A stretch of 5,654 bases of DNA, taken from NCBI GenBank assembly GCA_016932295.1, contig JAFGDC010000628.1, positions 1 to 5,654 of the forward strand. Direction: 5' to 3'. The stretch comes from a candidate division CSSED10-310 bacterium. Its GTDB lineage: Bacteria; CSSED10-310; JAFGDC01. How positions within the stretch are numbered: the first letter of the stretch is position 1; every line of letters begins with the position of its first letter. Shown piece after piece: positions 1-4,021 of this stretch. The notes beneath the pieces were generated by a model that was not told the origin of the DNA, did not search any database, and saw only the letters and a list, made by a program, of their open reading frames with translations. The position numbers and the translations under genes were made by a program.

Positions 1-95
1 ATGGACAGGCCCTCGAATGCAAACAGCAGGACGGTGGTGAGGAAAGCCCCGCTGAACGCGGCACCCCAGGGCGTGGTTCCGGAGGAATCGCTCAT
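1..95 (-). CDS. N-terminal fragment of an unidentified protein with a hydrophobic N-terminal segment
   Basis: Only the first 31 codons lie in the window; the gene continues past its left edge. The reading begins MSDSSGTTPWGAAFSG and continues AFLTTVLLFAFEGLS. After a short polar start, residues about 10-28 are mostly hydrophobic (A, F, L, V, G), as expected for a first transmembrane helix or an uncleaved signal anchor. The start at 93-95 is supported by AAGGA (minus strand, 107-103) seven bases upstream and by a good -10 element giving a leader of roughly 30 nt. The upstream neighbour on the same strand, the tautomerase, is over 300 bp away, so the two are probably not one operon. I do not recognise the family. 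That this is a real coding start is likely; the membrane location is inference. Confidence 0.6.
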   Translation of the reverse strand, partial: MSDSSGTTPWGAAFSGAFLTTVLLFAFEGLS

Positions 96-130
96 GGTTG
101 TTTCCTTCAGGACAGTATTCATAGGCGGAT

Positions 131-139
131 ACTATACCA
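131..139 (-). promoter_or_regulatory. Extended -10 promoter element for the leftmost minus-strand gene
   Basis: On the minus strand the bases read TGGTATAGT, an extended -10 (TGN) followed by TATAGT, five of six matches to TATAAT. No good -35 is visible at 16-18 bp (the nearest hexamer is TTACGC-like), which is acceptable for an extended -10 promoter. Transcription would start near 124, giving a leader of about 30 nt that contains the AAGGA ribosome-binding site. The element overlaps a perfect 10-bp palindrome, TACCATGGTA (135-144), which could be an operator or chance. Confidence 0.45.
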
Positions 140-144
140 TGGTA

Positions 145-419
145 ACCCGGGGGCGTAAGGGAGTCCGAATTCCCGGCCCGAATTTACCGGCGGGGTCACC
201 GCCGCCTTCTGACAAAACCGCCTTCATTATGGCGATGCAGAGAACTGATCTGGATTGGTACAGTTCTTCACGAGACAGAAACATTGATGCGGGATTTCCT
301 GACGAAAGCCGGTTCCGCGCATTCAACGTGACCCGGCAGCCGGTACACAGTTACCGCCACGTCATAAAGCTGCGGATCACAATCCCCGGGTGAGGCCGAT
401 CGGGCACCGGCTGTTGCTG
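145..419. other. Intergenic stretch without a convincing gene
   Basis: No reading frame here has a credible ribosome-binding site or a recognisable protein. The one clear structure is a short perfect hairpin, CGGCGG-GGTCA-CCGCCG (188-204). It lacks a T-tract on either strand, so it is not a convincing terminator. Just beyond the tautomerase stop, an imperfect GC-rich stem can be drawn on the minus strand (CCGGTG with CACCCGG, about 384-408), also without a T-tract; it may help end or protect that transcript. Confidence 0.5.
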
Positions 420-620
420 TCAATCAACGTTCCTGTGTCGATCGATGAGCAACTCACCTCCCACTCCTACGTTATCAGGAGAGTTCGCCTTCAGCAGTAC
501 CACAAACACTTCCCTGGGCAGTCCATAGGCATCCATGGCCGCATCCGTCAGTTTCTCGACAAATTTTCTCTTCTTCGCAAGATCGGCGATGTGCCCCCCC
601 TCGACTGTTATGACAGGCAT
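420..620 (-). CDS. 4-oxalocrotonate tautomerase superfamily protein (small tautomerase)
   Basis: The 66-residue product fits the usual 60-70 residues of this family, whose members form hexamers of small beta-alpha-beta subunits and use an N-terminal proline as general base in keto-enol tautomerisation. After removal of Met the protein begins PVITVEGG, giving Pro1, and it carries the conserved segment GVGGELL (residues 51-57 counting Pro as 1). The start at 620 is chosen over an ATG six bases upstream (626): GGGAGGA (634-628) lies seven bases from 620 but only one base from 626, and only 620 exposes the proline. Aligned without gaps to the classical enzyme, Arg11, Arg39 and Phe50 are replaced by Ala, Val and Val, so the substrate is unlikely to be 4-oxalocrotonate. 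It is divergently transcribed from the hotdog/oxidoreductase pair. Family assignment is firm; the reaction is unknown. Confidence 0.85.
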   Translation of the reverse strand: MPVITVEGGHIADLAKKRKFVEKLTDAAMDAYGLPREVFVVLLKANSPDNVGVGGELLIDRHRNVD

Positions 621-675
621 TATCATTTCCTCCCAACAAGGTACCCGGTAACTACCAACTCAGTCATTTCCACTG

Positions 676-704
676 CTTTTCAAACCCTACTCGCGACTGA
701 AAAG
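676..704. repeat. Inverted repeat overlapping the tautomerase promoter, possible operator
   Basis: CTTTTCA (676-682) and TGAAAAG (698-704) form a perfect 7-bp inverted repeat separated by 15 bp. The arms are centred about 22 bp apart, close to two helical turns, as expected for a dimeric regulator. The repeat covers the -10 and most of the spacer of the candidate tautomerase promoter, so a bound protein would block it. No regulator gene is in the window, and the link is inference. Confidence 0.3.
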
Positions 705-713
705 TGCTGTCAA
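684..713 (-). promoter_or_regulatory. Candidate sigma70 promoter for the tautomerase gene
   Basis: The minus strand has a perfect -35 TTGACA (713-708), an 18-bp spacer and a weak -10 TAGGGT (689-684), which keeps the most conserved T, A and final T. Transcription would start near 677, giving a leader of about 55 nt before the tautomerase start. The poor -10 suggests a weak or activator-dependent promoter. The assignment rests on consensus matching only. Confidence 0.35.
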
Positions 714-768
714 GTGAGCGGCAGCCTTACGGGGAAACGATCGGATCCCGCCTTCGGGGACGGCTTTC

Positions 769-798
769 GACCGGTGGTTTCTTCGGTCAACGTATGAT
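769..798 (+). promoter_or_regulatory. Candidate promoter region for the hotdog/oxidoreductase pair
   Basis: TATGAT (793-798) is a five-of-six match to the -10 consensus, with a start expected near 805 and a leader of about 30 nt before the ATG at 836. No good -35 sits at standard spacing. Where it would be, there is instead an inverted repeat GACCG-N10-CGGTC (769-773 and 784-788), which could be an activator or repressor site. Weak evidence. Confidence 0.3.
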
Positions 799-835
799 GA
801 TAAGCTCATTTTCACCTTGCACCAAGGGAGGAGTC

Positions 836-1321
836 ATGAGTATCGCCGGACCGCAGTTGCTTGGCTGGTGGAAGAAGTTGGAAGGGACTTCATCGGGTCG
901 CTGGTTGTTCAGCAGGTTGTTGGGATGCGTCGCACCATACACCGGCTCCATCGCGCCCAGGATCATGGAGTTAGCGCCCGGTCGCGCGGTGGTGGTCATG
1001 ACGGACCGCCGGAAACGCAGGAATCACCTCCGCTCGCTCCACGCGGTAGCCCTCATGAACCTCGCCGAGGCTGCTTCCGGGTTGGCGGTGATTACCGCCC
1101 TGCCGGCTGGCGCAAGAGGCATTCTCGTTGGTTTCGATGTATCATTCACCAAGAAAGCAAGGGGTACGATAACCGCCGAGGCGACCGTCGTTCTCCCCGA
1201 TACTTCGCAACGATCGACCTGCGATGTTCCGGTGGCATTGCGCGATGCTGCCGGGGACCAGGTGGTCATGGCGACAGCGCATTGGCTGATCGGACCGACC
1301 GGAGAACGGGGGCGGCAATGA
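836..1321 (+). CDS. DUF4442-type hotdog-fold protein (putative acyl-CoA thioesterase-like)
   Basis: This 161-residue protein matches the pattern of the DUF4442 / PaaI-like hotdog-fold family, which generally binds or hydrolyses acyl thioesters. Residues 21-29 (GRWLFSRLL) and 33-46 (APYTGS with an RIMEL segment) are the usual family N-terminus. The core signature follows, with Asn63-His64, His69-Ala70 and then NLAEAASGLA (75-84), corresponding to the helix that wraps inside a hotdog fold and carries its active-site residues. The start at 836 is set by GGGAGGAG (826-833) just upstream. The stop codon overlaps the start of the next gene as ATGA, so the two are almost certainly cotranscribed and translationally coupled. 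Family placement is by motif recognition; the substrate is unknown, and thioesterase activity is a family-based guess. Confidence 0.8.
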   Translation: MSIAGPQLLGWWKKLEGTSSGRWLFSRLLGCVAPYTGSIAPRIMELAPGRAVVVMTDRRKRRNHLRSLHAVALMNLAEAASGLAVITALPAGARGILVGFDVSFTKKARGTITAEATVVLPDTSQRSTCDVPVALRDAAGDQVVMATAHWLIGPTGERGRQ

Positions 1322-2301
1322 ATACGCCTTTTACGACCAAGGTGGGAATCAGATACCCGATCATCTGCGGCGCCATGTTCCCCTGCAGTAATCTCGAACT
1401 GGTGGCGGCGGTGTCCGAAGCCGGCGGCATCGGTATCGTGCAACCCGTCTCACTCGTGTATGTCTTCCGCCAGGATCTCCGTGAAAGCCTGCGCCGGATC
1501 CGTTCCCTTACCGCCAATCCCATCGGCTTCAACGCACTGGTGGAGAAATCCTCCAAAACCTACGAGGAACGCATGAGGCGCTGGGTGGCGATTGCCCTGG
1601 AGGAAGGCGTGAAGTTTTTTATCACCGCACTGGGCAATCCGCGATGGGTGGTGGATATGGTGCACAGCGGCGGCGGGATTGTGTTCCATGATGTGACCAG
1701 CGGGAAGTGGGCTGACAAGGCTTTGGCCGCGGGCGTGGATGGTTTGATCTGCGTCAACCGGGATGCCGGCGGCCATGCCGGCGAAAGGTCCGCCGTCGAA
1801 TTGTACGAGGAACTGGCCGGATTCGGTGTACCGCTGGTCTGTGCCGGCGGCATCGGAGACGGCGCAGGTGTGGCCGCCGCCCTCGAGCTCGGTTACCAGG
1901 CAGTACAACTTGGTACCAGGTTCATCGCCAGTGAAGCATGCACCGCTCATGAAGACTGGAAACAGGCCATTCTCAATGCTCGCGCGGAAGATATCGTTCT
2001 GACCAGGCGCATTACCGGTGTCCCGGTTGCGGTGATCAATACTCCGCATGTCCAGGCCCTGGGCACCGAAGCCGGTCCCATTGCCCGTCTCATGCTCAAG
2101 AACCGCCGCACCAGGCACTGGGTCCGGTTGTTCTATGCCCTGCGCTCCCTGCGCTCCTTGAAGAAAGCGAATCTCCGTGGCAATGCCTACCGTGAATACT
2201 ACCTGGCGGGTAAAAGTGCCGGTTGCATCGAGTCAATCCAGCCGGTGCCGGAAATCATGGCGGAGCTGACCGCTCGTCTCCGGCTTCCGGGAAAAGGTTG
2301 A
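1318..2301 (+). CDS. FMN-dependent nitronate monooxygenase / FabK-like oxidoreductase family protein
   Basis: The 327-residue product has the length and motif order of the nitronate monooxygenase (2-nitropropane dioxygenase) TIM-barrel family, which also includes FabK-type enoyl-ACP reductases. The N-terminus has YPIICGAMF (13-21) and AVSEAGGIGIV (31-41), the usual first strand and flavin-side loop. The signature NRDAGGHAG (147-155) carries the conserved His153; AGGIGDG (176-182) and QLGTRF (197-202) form the FMN phosphate-binding part. The C-terminal region (about 275-320) resembles the family's helical cap, with YLAGKSAGCIESI before the last helix. The true start is the ATG at 1318, overlapping the upstream stop; the frame is open further upstream but reads against the hotdog gene. 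Pairing with an acyl-thioester-binding protein hints at an enoyl or acyl substrate rather than a nitroalkane, but this is inference; members are often misnamed. Confidence 0.85.
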   Translation: MNTPFTTKVGIRYPIICGAMFPCSNLELVAAVSEAGGIGIVQPVSLVYVFRQDLRESLRRIRSLTANPIGFNALVEKSSKTYEERMRRWVAIALEEGVKFFITALGNPRWVVDMVHSGGGIVFHDVTSGKWADKALAAGVDGLICVNRDAGGHAGERSAVELYEELAGFGVPLVCAGGIGDGAGVAAALELGYQAVQLGTRFIASEACTAHEDWKQAILNARAEDIVLTRRITGVPVAVINTPHVQALGTEAGPIARLMLKNRRTRHWVRLFYALRSLRSLKKANLRGNAYREYYLAGKSAGCIESIQPVPEIMAELTARLRLPGKG

Positions 2302-2505
2302 TCACGCCATTCTTCATTCTTCAATGGTGCGGGAGACATCGGGGTAATCCACATCACTTGGATAGTGATCACCCACGCTTCGTTCCACGGGGTTCCGCGA
2401 GATCAAGCCGCTGCTGCACGGGACATTGGTGCGTGACGCGAGGATTGTTCCGAAATGATCACGATACTGGCACCGGGGATGCTGTCCGCCTGATGGAAGC
2501 CGATC

Positions 2506-2528
2506 GACGGGCTTGACGGGTTGACGGG
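2506..2528. repeat. Short tandem repeat with GACGGG units
   Basis: GACGGG occurs three times in 23 bp (2506-2511, 2515-2520, 2523-2528), and TTGACGGG is a perfect two-copy tandem (2513-2528). It is probably a replication-slippage product in noncoding DNA; a binding site array is possible but unsupported. Confidence 0.5.
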
Positions 2529-2534
2529 TCATGC

Positions 2535-2602
2535 CTTTACACACTGGGATTGTTGCCCTGTAAAGCACATGGGAGCATTTCCCGGAATCTGACTGTAAAG
2601 CA
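2535..2602. repeat. TGTAAAG repeats, direct and inverted
   Basis: CTGTAAAGCA occurs twice in direct orientation (2558-2567 and 2593-2602), exactly 35 bp apart. An inverted copy CTTTACA (2535-2541) can pair with TGTAAAG (2559-2565) across a 17-base loop. Three related sites in under 70 bp of noncoding DNA, just upstream of the candidate RNA promoter, could bind a regulator. No known motif was recognised. Confidence 0.4.
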
Positions 2603-2671
2603 GAGTTGACACTCTGTCCGCTCAAGCCCGGTAAAAACCGGTATCAGGTTTCAGCAGGCAATCATAACCAA

Positions 2672-2699
2672 TTGTAAATTATGTTTTTTATTGTGTAAT
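2672..2699 (+). promoter_or_regulatory. Candidate sigma70 promoter in an AT-rich block
   Basis: TTGTAA (2672-2677, four of six to TTGACA), a 16-bp spacer rich in T, and TGTAAT (2694-2699, five of six to TATAAT) lie in a stretch from about 2660 to 2699 that is far richer in A and T than its surroundings. Transcription would begin near 2706, at the edge of the GC-rich structured block. No protein-coding start follows within a sensible distance, so a noncoding transcript is the natural product. Confidence 0.4.
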
Positions 2700-2705
2700 C
2701 CAGGG

Positions 2706-2967
2706 CAAACTGCGTGGGCATGAATCTGGCAGATCAAGGTAGTGACGAAAATTTCCGCGGGACGACTCGTCGTGGCTTTCGGTCCGTAAGGGGGCACACC
2801 ATGGTGGTTCGTGCTGGAAACGGCACGCGCCCAGCCCAGGTGAGGACTGCCCACGGTGGTGGGGGGAGCCCCGTCTGCGAGCCGAGGGCGGGGGAGGGGC
2901 CCTTGGCAGAGCCACGCACGAGTTCGTCCCGCGGCTCCATGAATGGTCATGATCAATTGACGCGCAG
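2706..2967 (+). ncRNA. Candidate structured noncoding RNA of about 260 nt, class unknown
   Basis: Pairing by hand gives four stem-loops placed almost end to end. Arm A (2746-2781) pairs CGAAA with TTTCG, then CCGCG with CGTGG and ACG with CGT. Arm B (2784-2856) is a long interrupted helix of about 26 pairs ending in GTGCTG-GAAA-CGGCAC (2811-2826), a GNRA tetraloop. Arm C (2858-2875) pairs around GGGG-GGAG-CCCC. Arm D (2879-2937) pairs GAGCCG-A-GGG with CCC-G-CGGCTC, nine pairs with one A-G mismatch, and encloses TGGC-AGA-GCCA (2904-2914). A closing helix CTGCGTG with CGCGCAG (2710-2716, 2961-2967) brackets them. Several G-U pairs and the GAAA loop make sense only on the plus strand, as does the AT-rich promoter. 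No match to RNase P RNA, tmRNA, SRP RNA, 6S RNA or a riboswitch class was recognised. GC-rich DNA folds easily, no terminator follows directly, and both ends are estimates. Confidence 0.4.
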
Positions 2968-3108
2968 CCATTCAGGACATAGTGCACCCCCACTGTCACA
3001 CCATCCATGGACTACCCTGACCATGACCGCCACGTGACTCACCTTCACCCATCCAGCCTGCTGATCCATCACCCCCGAGTTCCCGGCCTCCGCACACCAT
3101 GATTGTAC
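2968..3108. other. C-rich spacer between the candidate RNA and the cysC promoter
   Basis: This spacer is C-rich on the plus strand, with repeated CACC and CATCC words and no credible gene. A small hairpin, AGTG-CACCCC-CACT (2981-2994, extendable by two pairs), lies shortly after the closing helix of the candidate RNA. It lacks a T-tract, so it is not a standard terminator. Confidence 0.35.
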
Positions 3109-3137
3109 TTGACACCCGCTGCCGGTGATGAAACCAT
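3109..3137 (+). promoter_or_regulatory. Candidate cysC promoter
   Basis: A perfect -35 TTGACA (3109-3114) is followed after 17 bp by AACCAT (3132-3137), a poor -10 matching only at the conserved second A and last T. A start near 3144 would give a leader of about 24 nt holding the GGAGG ribosome-binding site (3154-3158). The weak -10 with a perfect -35 would suit activator control, but no binding site was identified. Confidence 0.3.
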
Positions 3138-3167
3138 GACGCCCTTTTCACTTGGAGGGAGAGAGAT

Positions 3168-3782
3168 ATGACCGAGCACAAAGCGACTAATGTAACTTGG
3201 CACGAACACATGGTTTCCCGTGAAGAGCATCGGATTCTCAAAGGGCACAAGGGCGCCACCATCTGGTTTACCGGACTTTCCAGCTCCGGAAAATCGACGC
3301 TGGCAAATGCCCTGGCCTATGTGCTGCATCAACGCGGCATCCATACGTTCGTGCTGGACGGTGACAACGTCAGGCACGGCCTCAACAAGAATCTCGGTTT
3401 CTCACCGGAAGACCGGACCGAGAACATCCGCCGTGTCGGCGAGGTGGCCAAGTTGTTCACCCAGGCTGGTATCATCAACACCGTCGCCTTCATCAGCCCC
3501 TATATCGCCGACCGGCAAGCTGCGCGGGAAATCCAGGAGCCCGGAGATTTCTTCGAAGTGTACGTCGAAGTCGACCTGGACACCGCCGAGGAACGAGATC
3601 CCAAGGGCCTGTACAAGAAAGCGCGGGCGGGACTCATTCCGGAATTCACCGGTATCAGTGCCCCCTACGAGGCACCGCCCTCCCCCGAACTGGTCCTCAA
3701 CACCGCCAGGCTATCCGTGGAAGAATGCCTCGATCTTTTGCTGGCGAAACTCACGAAGCACGGCGTCATTCCGGAAAAATAA
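3168..3782 (+). CDS. cysC: Adenylylsulfate kinase (APS kinase)
   Basis: CysC phosphorylates adenosine 5'-phosphosulfate with ATP to make PAPS, the cytoplasmic sulfate donor for assimilatory reduction and sulfotransferases. The 204-residue product has the usual single-domain length and all family landmarks: P-loop GLSSSGKST (36-44), DGDNVRHGLNKNLGFS (64-79) followed by the DRTENIRR segment (82-89) that contacts APS, FISPY with Ser110 at the site of the phosphoserine described for the E. coli enzyme, and RDPKGLYKKARAG (143-155) with FTGISAPYE (160-168) in the lid and substrate region. The start is supported by GGAGG nine bases upstream. No ATP sulfurylase, CysN fusion or reductase gene is adjacent; the gene appears monocistronic, with its own candidate promoter and a terminator about 25 bp after the stop. 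Identification is secure. Confidence 0.97.
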   Translation: MTEHKATNVTWHEHMVSREEHRILKGHKGATIWFTGLSSSGKSTLANALAYVLHQRGIHTFVLDGDNVRHGLNKNLGFSPEDRTENIRRVGEVAKLFTQAGIINTVAFISPYIADRQAAREIQEPGDFFEVYVEVDLDTAEERDPKGLYKKARAGLIPEFTGISAPYEAPPSPELVLNTARLSVEECLDLLLAKLTKHGVIPEK

Positions 3783-3805
3783 CGAACGATAACCCAACCA
3801 TCGCA

Positions 3806-3839
3806 CCCGGCCGTCATCACGCGGCCAGGGGTTGTTTTT
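3806..3839 (+). terminator. Intrinsic terminator after cysC
   Basis: CCC-GGCCG (3806-3813) pairs with CGGCC-a-GGG (3822-3830), giving eight G-C pairs with one bulged A and an 8-base loop, followed at once by GTTGTTTTT (3831-3839). This is a textbook rho-independent terminator 23 bases after the cysC stop. It separates cysC from the radical SAM gene. Confidence 0.85.
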
Positions 3840-3930
3840 ACTTCATTCCGCACGACACGGCACTCACTTGGTGCAACGCTGGGTGCCTGCAGTACGCACT
3901 GCCATCGCATAGCGGTATTCTACAACTCAA

Positions 3931-3970
3931 TCACATCGTAGTATGCTGCATTGGAACGGAACCGATGTGA
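3931..3970. repeat. Perfect 8-bp inverted repeat upstream of the radical SAM gene
   Basis: TCACATCG (3931-3938) and CGATGTGA (3963-3970) are exact inverted copies separated by 24 bp, with arm centres 32 bp apart, about three helical turns. The space between holds weak -10-like words (TAGTAT and TATGCT, 3939-3947) and a tandem GGAAC pair (3953-3962). It lies about 50 bp before the radical SAM start, so it could be a two-site operator or an RNA stem in the leader. The arrangement is seen; the role is inferred. Confidence 0.4.
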
Positions 3971-4021
3971 CAGAACAGCGCCTCTTCACACCGCCATAAT
4001 CATCGTCATACAGGTGTCTTC

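Larger units (their letters stand above)
2302..2670. other. Intergenic stretch with short repeats, no convincing gene
   Basis: No frame on either strand has a ribosome-binding site and a recognisable protein; a 103-codon minus-strand frame (2314-2625) lacks both. The stretch holds small structures: a stem with one G-U pair just after the oxidoreductase stop (2305-2311 with 2323-2329, no T-tract), a perfect hairpin ATCACT-TGGAT-AGTGAT (2353-2369), CAGAG-TTGACA-CTCTG (2601-2616) and CCGGT-AAAA-ACCGG (2628-2641). It could be a decayed gene or a regulatory spacer; neither can be shown. Confidence 0.45.

Noticed and set aside
1..393. Plus-strand reading frame of 130 codons at the left edge
   Set aside because: No ribosome-binding site and no recognisable family; it runs antisense to the minus-strand gene start, which has both a ribosome-binding site and a promoter.
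817..1317. Long upstream extension of the oxidoreductase frame
   Set aside because: The frame is open back to 817, but the extra residues are arginine- and histidine-rich and read against the DUF4442 gene, whose own motifs are clear; the family N-terminus begins at 1318.
2700..2967. Group II intron, retron or transposon-associated guide RNA
   Set aside because: The GAAA arm and GCGCCCAGC word are reminiscent of group II introns, but there is no reverse transcriptase or TnpB in the window, no recognisable domain V, and the block is too short for a whole intron.
2651..3037. Overlapping frames of about 100 codons on both strands across the GC-rich block
   Set aside because: All are rich in Pro, Gly, Arg, Ser and His without a ribosome-binding site or motif, as expected from frames through GC-rich noncoding sequence.
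3725..3970. Plus-strand frame of 81 codons overlapping the cysC end and terminator
   Set aside because: It runs through the cysC coding end and the intrinsic terminator, and has no ribosome-binding site or recognisable motif.
3966..3990. CRP-type site from TGTGA and TCACA half-sites
   Set aside because: TGTGA (3966-3970) and TCACA (3986-3990) are 15 bp apart, whereas a CRP site needs 6 bp between the half-sites.
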